From the NCBI RefSeq assembly GCF_009687885.1, contig NZ_BLAF01000019.1, forward strand, positions 1 to 64,000: a DNA stretch of 64,000 nt. Direction: 5' to 3'. A model generated the notes under the pieces. It was not told where the DNA came from, did no database searches, and saw only the letters and a program-made list of their open reading frames with translations. Source of the stretch: Acrocarpospora pleiomorpha (lineage in GTDB: Bacteria; Actinomycetota; Actinomycetes; Streptosporangiales; Streptosporangiaceae). Numbering within the stretch: the first letter of the stretch is position 1; every line of letters begins with the position of its first letter. The position numbers were made by a program, and so were the translations under genes. Shown here piece after piece: positions 16,976 through 26,400 of this stretch.

Positions 16976-17036
16976 CAGCCGCGACAATCACCTGATCGAT
17001 GGGATCGACTCTCAAGCGCAGCTCCTTCTGTACGTT

Positions 17037-18353
17037 TTACCACGATGCGACCTCATCGGTGCGCATGAGTGCGAGGGTCTCCGTGTCGACGCGCTGAAGG
17101 TCACGTGCCCGGATCATGAAGGCGCCAACCAGTGACAACAGAGCGGTGGCGGCGATGAACCACGGCACCACGTCGAGCAGGTCGGCCGCGTTCAAAGCTT
17201 CGACGATGGCGGGGAGACTGCCGCCCGCGGCCAAGACGGCGATGGTGTTCGGCACCGCGACCGCGACGACGCGCACCCCCGGCGGGAAGATGAGCGGAAG
17301 CAGTGCCGGGAGCGGGCCGAGGAGAAGGCTGTACCCAAGGATGTAGAGCAGCACACCGGGCACGAAGGGCAGCACTCCCGACGCCATCAGCACGGTGAGC
17401 GGCACCGTCGCCAACGCGAGGAACACCGTTCCGGTCCGTGCCATCGTCAGCCCGCCGAATCGGTCGGCCAGCGCACCGGCGGCAACGCTCACGGCGATGA
17501 GCACGACCAGCAAATAGGACATATGCCCCGACGCAGCCTCCTTCTCGATGACGCCCGCATGATCGAGATACACAGGGAGCGATACAGACAGGAAGTAGTT
17601 ACCCGTGGTGCCGCCGATCGCGAGCAGCATGACGGCGAGGATCTGCCGCCGATACGCCCGCAGGATGGGCCACGGACGCGGACGCTGCTTCTTTACCGCC
17701 TTCTCGAACACAGGGCTTTCGGACACACCGCGACGGATCCAGACGGCGACCAGGCCAAGCAGCGCGCCGACGGCGAACCCGATCCGCCATCCGCCGGCCT
17801 CAAGCCCGTCAGATCCGATCGTCGCCACGAGGATCGCCAGCGTTCCGTACACGAGGATGTGGCCCAGGAAAGCCGCGCTGGACACGAGTGAGCCGGCGAA
17901 GTAGCGCCTGCGGGGCGAGGCGGTTTCGATGGCGTAGGTGGTCGCGGTCGGCAGCTCGGCGCTGATCGACACGCCCTGCAGACAACGCGCGAGGACGACC
18001 AGGACGGCGGCCCAGAAACCGATCAGGTCCGCCGCCGGTACGGCGGCGAGCATCAGCGAGCCGAACGCCATCATCGCGACACTGACCACGAGCGCGAACT
18101 TGCGGCCTCGTCGATCGGCCAGCCGGCCCATCACCACGGCACCGACAGGGCGCACGATGAACCCCACGGCGAACACGAGATACGCGCTGATCACCTGCGC
18201 CACAGGGTCGTCGCCGGGAAAGAGGGAGACCGCGAAGTACGGCGCGAGCACCGCGTAGGCGACCCAGTCATACCCTTCGACCGTCGCACCGATGACGGCG
18301 GCGAGAACTTCTTTCCGCGATCGGCGTGCGGGCGGCACAGATTCGGAAGTCAT
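17037..18353 (-). CDS. MFS transporter, metabolite:H+ symporter type
   Basis: 438 residues with 12 transmembrane segments. The N-terminal EGYDWVAYAVLAPYFA and GRLADRRGRKFALV motifs match the MHS group of MFS permeases, which take up organic acids, betaines and amino acid derivatives. The ATG at 18353 follows AGAGGAGG at ideal spacing; longer readings run into the upstream gene. It lies 16 bp after the amidohydrolase gene, so it is very likely the importer of the operon's substrate. Confidence 0.9.
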   Translation of the reverse strand: MTSESVPPARRSRKEVLAAVIGATVEGYDWVAYAVLAPYFAVSLFPGDDPVAQVISAYLVFAVGFIVRPVGAVVMGRLADRRGRKFALVVSVAMMAFGSLMLAAVPAADLIGFWAAVLVVLARCLQGVSISAELPTATTYAIETASPRRRYFAGSLVSSAAFLGHILVYGTLAILVATIGSDGLEAGGWRIGFAVGALLGLVAVWIRRGVSESPVFEKAVKKQRPRPWPILRAYRRQILAVMLLAIGGTTGNYFLSVSLPVYLDHAGVIEKEAASGHMSYLLVVLIAVSVAAGALADRFGGLTMARTGTVFLALATVPLTVLMASGVLPFVPGVLLYILGYSLLLGPLPALLPLIFPPGVRVVAVAVPNTIAVLAAGGSLPAIVEALNAADLLDVVPWFIAATALLSLVGAFMIRARDLQRVDTETLALMRTDEVASW

Positions 18354-18369
18354 CGTTGTGCCTCCTCTG

Positions 18370-19677
18370 CTAAGCGGAGGCGATCGGGGTTGTGACGGCG
18401 TCATGCGAAAGGAGGTTCTTCCGGATGACGCCTTGCTGCGCGACGAGTACGACGTTGGCCGCATCACCGAGCACGGTGATGTCCCCAAGCGGGTCGCCCG
18501 AGCACACGATGAGATCCGCCAGCTTCCCCTTCTCGAGGGTGCCCAGGTCATCGGCGAGGCCAAGCAGCCGCGCGGACGAGCGGGTACCGGCGATGATCGC
18601 GTCCATGGGAGCCATGCCCAGGTCCACCAGGAAGGTCAGCTCTTTCAGCGACTCACCGAACGGAGCGACCGGCGAGTCGGTGCCCAATGCGATCGGCGCC
18701 TTCCGCGCGATCGCCGCGGCGATGTTCTCCTTCGTGATGCTCGCCCAGCGCATTCTCTTCTGGTAATGCCATTCCGACATCTTCTTCTTGTCGACGCCCA
18801 AGTAGAGGGTGGACAGTGTCGGCACCAGGAAGCCTCCCCGCTCGCCAAGCAGATCGACGCATTCCGCGTCAATGGCGTAGCCGTGCTCGATCGACGTCAC
18901 TCCGCCCCGAACGGCCGCGCGGATGCCGGCCAGGCCCTGGGCGTGCGCCGCGACCGGGCGCCCTCGATGACGGCGAGCCTCATCGATGACCGCGGCGATC
19001 TCTTCCTCGGTCAGCCCTTCATCGTCAGGATCGTCGCCTCGGCTAGCCATGCCACCCGTGGCGTGCACCTTGATCACATCAGCGCCGTCGCGTAGCAGGC
19101 GCCGCGTCGCGACACGCGCTTCGTCGACGGTGTCGACCAGGGTGCACGCATCGGAGAACGGAGTCAGCGCGCCGTCGGTGAACGGGGCGAGTCCGCTGGG
19201 CAGCATCGAGTCGCCATGGCCGCCGGTGTGGCTCAGCGACGTGATCGCCACATGCAGTCGTGGCCCCTCGATCACTCCCTGCTCTATCGCCGTTCGGAAC
19301 GCGACCGGCAATCCGCAGAGATCTCGTGCTGTGGTCACCCCGGAGTCCAGCGTCTTCTTGAGCACCTGGGTGCTGCGCAGGCTGGTCAGCAACGGATCCT
19401 CGACCAGCCGGGCGATCAGGAAGTTCTGCTTGTCGTCCGGGAGACCCAGATGCACATGGCAGTCGAAGAATCCAGGCAGTACGGTGCGGCCGCCGGCATC
19501 GACCACCTGCACACCCGGCACCCTTGGCGGTGCCGACGCAGCTGGGCCGGCGTACTGGATGCGGCCGCTCTCGTCAGCCACGATCACCGCGTTGGGGAGC
19601 GGTTCGGCACCGGTGCCGTCGATCATGCGAGCGTTCTCAACACGCAAGGCGGCGCTCGCCTCAATGTTGGCCATCAT
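18370..19677 (-). CDS. Metal-dependent amidohydrolase (Xaa-Pro/Xaa-Arg dipeptidase-like)
   Basis: 435 residues from the first of two adjacent ATGs; the second, at 19672-19674, fits the GGAAGG ribosome binding site slightly better. All expected ligands are visible: HxH in FDCHVHLG, the carboxylated Lys in DVIKVHATGG, His in PVAAHAQG and SIEHGYA, and Asp in ALGTDSPVAPFG. It belongs to the imidazolonepropionase-related group that includes carboxypeptidases cleaving N-acyl amino acids and dipeptides. First gene of the leftward operon, directly behind a 10-bp inverted-repeat operator. With the MFS importer and the PLP lyase it could free and then deaminate an amino acid from an amide or dipeptide. 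Confidence 0.88.
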   Translation of the reverse strand: MMANIEASAALRVENARMIDGTGAEPLPNAVIVADESGRIQYAGPAASAPPRVPGVQVVDAGGRTVLPGFFDCHVHLGLPDDKQNFLIARLVEDPLLTSLRSTQVLKKTLDSGVTTARDLCGLPVAFRTAIEQGVIEGPRLHVAITSLSHTGGHGDSMLPSGLAPFTDGALTPFSDACTLVDTVDEARVATRRLLRDGADVIKVHATGGMASRGDDPDDEGLTEEEIAAVIDEARRHRGRPVAAHAQGLAGIRAAVRGGVTSIEHGYAIDAECVDLLGERGGFLVPTLSTLYLGVDKKKMSEWHYQKRMRWASITKENIAAAIARKAPIALGTDSPVAPFGESLKELTFLVDLGMAPMDAIIAGTRSSARLLGLADDLGTLEKGKLADLIVCSGDPLGDITVLGDAANVVLVAQQGVIRKNLLSHDAVTTPIASA

Positions 19678-19694
19678 GTGTCCTTCCGAGGTGA

Positions 19695-19720
19695 CAAAGT
19701 AAGAGCCCGTTCTTACTTTG
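19695..19720. promoter_or_regulatory. Inverted-repeat operator of the catabolic operon
   Basis: Arms CAAAGTAAGA (19695-19704) and TCTTACTTTG (19711-19720) are a perfect 10-bp inverted repeat with a 6-bp centre. It lies 18 bp upstream of the amidohydrolase start, in a less GC-rich stretch. Size and symmetry fit a TetR-type operator, and a TetR gene is at 15338-16003. Confidence 0.6.
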
Positions 19721-19773
19721 GATGAACACTGATGGACACCTTGGTGGACGCGTGACACAGAGTCAAGGGTTAA

Positions 19774-19791
19774 CCGAGACTTGATTCTCGG
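19774..19791. promoter_or_regulatory. Second inverted repeat in the divergent region
   Basis: CCGAGA, six bases, TCTCGG. It lies about 50 bp upstream of the broken carboxylesterase gene and may have served that gene's promoter. It is unrelated in sequence to the repeat at 19695-19720. Confidence 0.3.
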
Positions 19792-19841
19792 ATAGCGAGT
19801 ATGTGAGAGTTATTCTTAGATATGAGCGACAGGAGCGAACG

Positions 19842-21090
19842 ATGCCTGACTCGATCGTGGAGACTCGATCCGGAAGGGTGCGCGGAGCGTTTGCCGAGGG
19901 TGTCCACGTCTTCAAGGGCATTCCGTATGGCGGACCGACGCACGGCTCTCAGCGATTCAGGCCGCCTACGCCTCCGGAACGGTGGACAGGGGTCCGAGAC
20001 ACCTATGACTACGGACCGTCATGCCCGCAAGTGAGCCTCGAGGGCTTCTACGTCAAGAACGCGATCGGCGGTGGCGACCTAGGTGAGAGAGGTCTCCCCC
20101 AAAGCGAAGACTGCTTACGTCTCAACGTGTGGACGGGCGGTCTGGCGGACGGTGCATACCCTCCTGGCCATGCCCGAGGCAGTCGGCCTGTTCCATCGGG
20201 CAATCATCCAGAGCACGCCGGTGTCGTTACTGGACAGCGCCGCGCGCTCCACCGCGCGCGCCAAGGCATTCGTCTCTGAGCTCGGGATGAACGTTGGCGA
20301 GTTGCCCGACGTTCCCGTCGACCGGCTGCTCAAGACCCAGCGAGCGCTCGAGGTGCGGGCCGGTGGCGAACTCGCCGCCGGTCACGGGTTCAGTCCGCAC
20401 ATCGACGGTCACCACATCCCTGCCCAACCAGGCGACGCGACGAGCGCCGGCGCATCAGCGACGGTGCCCATCATGATCGGCACCACTCGTCAGGAGTGGA
20501 ACTTCTTCATGCCGAACTTCGATCCGATCGACGACAGGACACTGCGAGCGCGTCTGACGTTGAGCGAGCATGTCGATCACGTTGTCGACGCCTATTGGGC
20601 GACCTGGCCCACAGCGTCGCCGCTTGAGCTCTGGTCGCTCATCGTCAGCGACCAGATGACGCGCGTACCGGCGATCAGGATGGCCGAGCGCAAGCTCGCC
20701 GGCTCGGTCGCACCCGTCTTCATGTATCTCCTGGCCTGGGAGAGTCCCGCCGCGAACGGCCATGCGCAGTCCTGCCACACACTCTGCGGTCCACTGACGA
20801 CCGACAACTGCGATCTCTCACCCCTGACAGCGGACTACCCCCAGAGCCGCGCGGTCGCCGCTCAAATGGCGGACGCGTGGATCGCGTTCGCCCGTGACGG
20901 CGACCCCAACCACCCCGGCATCCCCGAGTGGACCTCATACTCGGTCGCCGACCGGCACACGATGATCTTCGACGTGGAATCGCGTCTCGAACGCGACCCG
21001 TTCGGCGAGCAGCGGCAGATCTGGGACAACCTGCCCACCGGCGAGGAGATCATGGTTCACGGGAAGATCCCAACGCGCTCAGGGCATTAG
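19842..21090 (+). pseudogene. Carboxylesterase type B, broken by an internal deletion
   Basis: The first part (from the ATG at 19842 with AGGAG upstream) reads through TRSGRVRGAF, FKGIPYGG and SEDCLRLNVWTGG, typical of type B esterases. Near 20140-20150 the similarity moves to another frame that continues with TLLAMPEAVGLFHRAIIQS and runs to the stop at 21090. The segment that should lie between (oxyanion-hole HGGG and nucleophile GESAGG, roughly 90-110 residues) is missing. The gene therefore has a frame-changing deletion that removed the catalytic serine and cannot make an active enzyme. Its end overlaps the convergent acyltransferase gene by 12 bp. Confidence 0.8.
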
Positions 21091-22524
21091 TTCGGCCAGC
21101 GCGTCGTGGAGGTAGTCGATGAAGTCCCAGACGTCGGGGACCATTTCCCGGTCGACGACGATGCCGACGTCCAGGAAGCCGTCGTAGGAGAACACGGTGA
21201 TGTTGATGCCGCCGCTGACGTCGGTGATCACCGAGACCGGGAACTGGGCGAGCACGCGCGCGCCGCAGATGTAGAGCGGCAGCTGCGGCCCCGGCACGTT
21301 GGAGATCATCAGGTTCATCGCCGGGACGGTCCTGGCGGCCAGGCGGAACGCGGCCCGGTCGGCGAGGCCGCTGAGCGCGGCGGGCATGGCCTGGCTGAAC
21401 TCCAGCAGCCAGGTCGCCGGGGCGACCGAGAACCGCTCCTTCACGGCGGCCATCGCGGTGCTGACGATCGACAGCCGCGCCTTCGGATCGGCCACGTCCG
21501 TCGGGATGGTCGTGGTCGCCAGCAGCACCTGGTTGGCGATCGAGTCGTCGTCGGCCTCGCCCCGGGTGGAGAACGGGATGCCCACCACCAGCGGTTCCGC
21601 GGGCAGCTCGTCGCGCTGGACCAGCCACCGGCGGACCGCGGTCGCGCACAGCGCCATCACCACGTCGTTGACGGTGACCCCGTGCGCGTTCTTGACCTTC
21701 TTCACGTCGGCCAGCGGCAGCCGCCCGAACGCGAACCGCCGGTGCGGGGTGATCGGCCCGGAGAACGGCGTGCGCGGCACGGTCAGCCGGGGCAGGTCGG
21801 GCAGTTCCGGTCCTGGCGTGTCGCCGGTCCAGCCGAGCCCGCGGATGAGCCGCGCCACCAGGCCCGCGCCCGGGATCTGCGCGACGACCGGCAGCTCGTC
21901 GAGCCGGGGCACCGCGTTGCTCACGAACCGCAGCACGGCGGACGGGTTGTCGAGCAGCCGGGAGAACCCCCGGGTGACCATCTCCGGCAGATCCGGCGCG
22001 GTCTCCAGCGGCTCGACATCGGGCTCGACCTCGCGAGGCTCCGGCGTCAGGTCCATCAGCGCGGCGAGCACCTCGGCGCCCTCGATGCCGTCGATGGCGG
22101 CGTGGTGGACCTTGGTGTAGACGGCGACCCGCCCGCCCGCGAGGCCGTGGATCAGGTACAGCTCCCAGAGCGGCTTACGCCGGTCGAGCCGCCGCCCGTG
22201 CAGCCGGGCGACCTGCTCGCCGAGCTGGTGGTCGCTGCCGGGCGGGGGCAGCGCGAGCTCCCGCACGTGGTAGTCGAAGTCGACCTCGCGATCCTCCGCC
22301 CAGTACGGATGATCGAGCCCGAACGGCACCTCCACCAGCCTGCGCCGCAGCGGCGGCGCGAGATGCGCCCGCTCCCTGAGCAGGTCGATGATCCCGGCTT
22401 TGGTGATCACCCCGCCGGGGGCGGACGTGGGGTCGAGCACGGTCAGCCCGGCGATGTGCGCCAGATTGGCGGCCGTCTCGAAGTTGAGGAACTGCGCGTC
22501 CAGCGCGCTCAGTTGCCGTCCCAT
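21079..22524 (-). CDS. Wax ester synthase/diacylglycerol acyltransferase (WS/DGAT)
   Basis: 481 residues. It carries the active-site motif HHAAIDG (140-146) in KVHHAAIDGIEG, plus VNDVVMALCATAVRRWL and NLMISNVPGP typical of the bacterial family that makes triacylglycerols or wax esters from acyl-CoA at the membrane. The start at 22522-22524 gives the family N-terminus MGRQLSALDAQFLNFE; longer readings are out of family. It lies 10 bp downstream of the parvulin-like gene and may share its transcript. Confidence 0.92.
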   Translation of the reverse strand: MGRQLSALDAQFLNFETAANLAHIAGLTVLDPTSAPGGVITKAGIIDLLRERAHLAPPLRRRLVEVPFGLDHPYWAEDREVDFDYHVRELALPPPGSDHQLGEQVARLHGRRLDRRKPLWELYLIHGLAGGRVAVYTKVHHAAIDGIEGAEVLAALMDLTPEPREVEPDVEPLETAPDLPEMVTRGFSRLLDNPSAVLRFVSNAVPRLDELPVVAQIPGAGLVARLIRGLGWTGDTPGPELPDLPRLTVPRTPFSGPITPHRRFAFGRLPLADVKKVKNAHGVTVNDVVMALCATAVRRWLVQRDELPAEPLVVGIPFSTRGEADDDSIANQVLLATTTIPTDVADPKARLSIVSTAMAAVKERFSVAPATWLLEFSQAMPAALSGLADRAAFRLAARTVPAMNLMISNVPGPQLPLYICGARVLAQFPVSVITDVSGGINITVFSYDGFLDVGIVVDREMVPDVWDFIDYLHDALAELMP

Positions 22525-22534
22525 GACGCTCACC

Positions 22535-23458
22535 CTAGTGCCGGTGGACGGCGTCGGGTTGCCGAGGATCGCCGGGATGCTCGAACCCCGGCGACAACCG
22601 CACCCACGCGGCCATCCTGCCCTCCAGCCACCGCCCGAACACCTGCTCCCGCCGCGCCAGCGCAAGCTCCCGCCCGATCCCTTCCCGCACCATCTGGTAC
22701 GGCTTGCGTCCTCCCCCGTCGATCCGCTCGATCGTGAGCGTCCACGGCCCCCCAGGCCCATCGACCGGCCCGACGACATCCCCTTCGGCGGGACCGACGA
22801 CGTCCCCTTCGGCCGCATCTCCTCCGGCTACCCCGAAGACGGCGTCCTCGATCGGCCCGGCCAGCTCACCCCGCCGGATCGGACCGAGCTCCCGCGTCCA
22901 CCGCGTCTCCGGCACAGCGAACTCATCCGGATTGCGCATGTAATAGCTGGATATTTCGGCGTCGTCGACATGGACCCCGGCAATCACCCGTTCAAAGAGC
23001 GCACGACCCGCAACAGTCGCGAGCACAGCCGCGGCCACTCCCCCTGTCCGCATCGCGAGGTCCAGGCCGATCACCTCGTCTCGACGGGCGGCTCGCCCCA
23101 GATCGCAGGCACTGGCCGCTACTTCCTGCCCACCCACACCGGCAAGCGCCTCCGCGGCTCGACCGGCGGCCTGCTCGATGGGTGCAGTCGCGTTCTGGGC
23201 AAGGTCGATCGGCGTCGGGGGATCATGGGCAAAAGCGTTCGTCTCCTGGTGGACGATGAGTTCGGCTGCCATCAGTTGGACCAGCCATCTGCGGAGGTTC
23301 CTGCCTTCGGGGCTGTCGGGATGGGGCAGGCGGTCGGCCAGAGGGCCGGTGCGGAGGAGGGCCAGGCGGGTGTTCACCTCGTGGATGGTGATCCTTTGAT
23401 GGCGGACGAGGGCGGCGGTCGCCTGGGCGCTGTCCATTTCGTGGGTGTTCGCGGTCAT
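22535..23458 (-). CDS. Parvulin-like (PpiC-type) protein
   Basis: 307 residues without a signal peptide. The N-terminal helical part (ALVRHQRITIHEVNTRL) is SurA-like. The middle is Ala/Gly-rich. The C-terminal part has YYMRNPDEFAVPETR and LGPIRRGELAGPIEDAVFG, the pattern of parvulin peptidyl-prolyl isomerases, then ends PGFEHPGDPRQPDAVHRH. A tandem AEGDVVGP repeat interrupts the parvulin core near residues 222-238 and may be strain-variable. The ATG overlaps the mannosidase stop (ATGA at 23455-23458). Similar proteins are sometimes annotated as malonyltransferases, which I do not support. A chaperone or structural role is inference. Confidence 0.6.
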   Translation of the reverse strand: MTANTHEMDSAQATAALVRHQRITIHEVNTRLALLRTGPLADRLPHPDSPEGRNLRRWLVQLMAAELIVHQETNAFAHDPPTPIDLAQNATAPIEQAAGRAAEALAGVGGQEVAASACDLGRAARRDEVIGLDLAMRTGGVAAAVLATVAGRALFERVIAGVHVDDAEISSYYMRNPDEFAVPETRWTRELGPIRRGELAGPIEDAVFGVAGGDAAEGDVVGPAEGDVVGPVDGPGGPWTLTIERIDGGGRKPYQMVREGIGRELALARREQVFGRWLEGRMAAWVRLSPGFEHPGDPRQPDAVHRH

Positions 23459-26400
23459 GGGCGTACCTCTACCTGGATGGTCTCGGTGTAGTGGAGCCAG
23501 CCGGCGCAGGCCACCTTGACCAGAGCCCACCAGCGGCCGGGGTGGCGGGCGATGACGGGGAAGCGGACTTCGGCCTCGTCTTCGCCGGGGACGACGGCGC
23601 CGGTGTTCCAGGTGGGGAACATGTCGTAGGTCGGCCATGGGCTGATCAGCTGGGTTCGTACCGAGACGGGAGTGAGGGCGCCGGACTTCAGGCGGACGAT
23701 GATTTCGGATTCCTCGCCGGATTTCAGGGAGAGGGAGCCGGTTGTCGTGACGTCGAGGCCGACGGGGTGGCGGCCACCGATGTGGACGCGGGTGACGTCC
23801 TCGTACTCCTGGTCGCCGAAGGATGTGCGGGCGCGGAGCCAGTAGAGGCCGTCGCGGACGCTCGGGGGCAGGGCGAAGCGGATGGGGACGGTGGCGTGGC
23901 CGCCGGGTGGCAGCACGTACGGGCGGATCGCGGGTTCGACCAGCCAGCCACTGGGGGCGTGCAGGGTCACGAGGCCTTCGGCGGTGTCCTCGGTGAGGGA
24001 GGAGGCGATGGAGAGGGAGAGCTCGCCAGGGCCGTCGAGGTCGGCGGCGGACAGGTGGACGGCGATCGGCATGTTTCCGGTGGGGGCGGGACCGGTGTTG
24101 TCGAGCCAGTAGCGGGTGAAGACCGGCTGGTGGGGCTCGATCGCGGGCAGCGGTGGCGCGGTGGGGTTCACCCCGGCGACGAGGGTCACGATCTCCATGC
24201 CGGTCAGGACCTCGGGGGCGGGGCCTGTGACGTTCTCCAGCAGGTCGGCCCGCTGCCAGCCGCCGAGCACGGAGGTGATCCGCGCGGACGTGTCGCGCCC
24301 GTGGGCTTCGTAGAGCCGCAGGGTGATGCCCGCGACCCGGTCCGGCGTGCGCCCGGAGGCGATGGGGTTGCCGGTCGCCTTCATCGCGGCCAGTACGACC
24401 CCGGGTTCGGTGGCCAGGAACGACCGCGACCGGGCGGGTCCCGCCGGACCGGCGACGAGCGGGAGCAGCGGGTGGTTGACGTCGTGCCCGTGCCGGACCA
24501 GGCCGGCGTCCCGCCAGTCGCCGGGCGCGGCGACGAGCGCGCATTCGAAGGTGTGGGTCCAGTGCTGCAACTGGAAGTTCGCCCCGTCGGGAGTGGTACG
24601 GCGCGGCGGGTCGATCCACACCCCCGACGGCCAGCCGGTGCAGGACCGCACCAGCGACACATGCATCGCCCCTTCCGAATCCACCGCGAACCCGGGGATA
24701 CCCCGATTTATCAGGCCAACGGTGTAATCGTCGACGGGTTCTTCTGACGGCACCTCGACAACCGCGTCCGCCAGGTCCTCGATGAGGGCGTCGACGTCCT
24801 CGGGCCCGGATACGACCAGGACCGGGAGCGCGCGCGGGTCCGAGAGGTCGGCTCCGGGCACCCAGACCTTCTGGAGAGGCTCGTCGGCGGGAATCCACTG
24901 GCGCCCAGCAAGGGCGGACGAGAGAAGGGTGGCGATGAAGGGATTGCTCTCGGGGGTGCCGATCGCGATGCGTACGTCGGGGAGGTTGGAGTCGACGGCG
25001 AGGTTGCCGTAGCGGGGGCCCGCGCCGGTTGAGCAGGTGGAGGTGACGCCCTGACGGGCCAGGGCGGTGGCGAGGGCGCGGAGCTGGTCGGCGGGGGTGT
25101 CGGCGGCGGCGATGATCTCGGCGACGCCGATGGCGTGGGAGCCGATCCGGCAGGTGGCGGAGAGGGCGAACCAGTGGTTGGCGGGGTTGTCGAGGGTCCA
25201 CGGATGTTCGGCGGAGTCGGTGTCGATGAGGGCGAAACCCCGGCCGACGACGGCGCCCGCGACCTCGCTGACGGGGAGCGCGCCGGGGACGTGGACCGGC
25301 CAGCGTAGCCGTACCAGCTGGTCGGAGCCCTCGAAGTCGGCGTGGGTGACCAGGTCGACGCGGGGCAGGCCGTCCCAGAGGGTGATCTCCTGCCGGTAGG
25401 TCAGGGGGCCGACGCGGCCGCGGACGAGGAGGCGGCGGCCGATCGCGCACTCGGCCACGGTGACCTCGGCGGTGGTGTCGGCGGAGCCGGTCGCGGTGCC
25501 CTTGGGGACCAGGTGCCAGGGGCCTTCGTGGAAGGTGGGGTGGGCCGGGTACTCGTCGTACACGACGAGCTCGTTGCCGACGCGGCCGGGGCGCAGGAGT
25601 TCGCGCCCGGCGACGCGCAGGCTGGAGACGCAGCCGCCGCGCCGGGGGTCGGCCTCGATGGTGTGCGTGGCATTGGCGATCCGGTCTCCCTCCCGTTCGG
25701 TCCAGCCGTTGAAGGAGCCCGGAGCGATGGAGCCCGGAGCGAAGGAGAACGTGCGGTAGCCGAGGCTGGGCACGTCCTCGGCGAGGAAGACGACGTCCAC
25801 GGCGCGCAGGCTGCCGTCGTCGTGGTAGTCGGGGTTCTCCAGCAGGACGTCTCCGGCGATGCCGTGCCAGCCGGGTGGCAGGGTGAGGCGGGCGCGGACC
25901 AGGTCGGTGCGCGGCCAGGAGGACGGGTTCCAGACGACGACGCCGTCCAGGTCGGCGCTGAGCGCGGTCAGGGAGCGGGCGAGGATGTCCCGGCCCAGGT
26001 CATGGGCCTCGCGCCAGCCGGTGAGCAGGTCCAGGTAGACCTGGTCCGACTCGGATCCGGTGATCGCGTCGTGGTGCGCGCCGTAGACCAGCTGGCGCCA
26101 GGCTTTGTCGAGTTCCGCGTACGGGTAGGGGGCGCCCTCGCTCACGGCGGCGAGGGTGGCGAACTTCTCGGCGTCCACGAGCTGGGCCTCGGCGTGGCGT
26201 TGCGCCTGTTTGGTGTCGATGAACGACACGTCCTTGCCGGTGTAAATGGGGTTCATGTCGCGGGTCTGCGGGGTGAAGTGATCGCGCTCGTTCCGTACCG
26301 CGGCGAAGAACTCGCGGGGTAGACCGCAGACGACGCGCGGGGAGACGTAGCGGGCGTTCCAGTCGCGCTGGATGTCCATGATCCAGCGGTTGGGCGGGGT

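Noticed and set aside
22535..25450. A 971-codon open frame on the minus strand covering the parvulin-like gene and part of the mannosidase
   Set aside because: Only the last 307 codons have protein-like composition; the rest is Arg/Pro-rich sequence antiphase to the GH38 gene.
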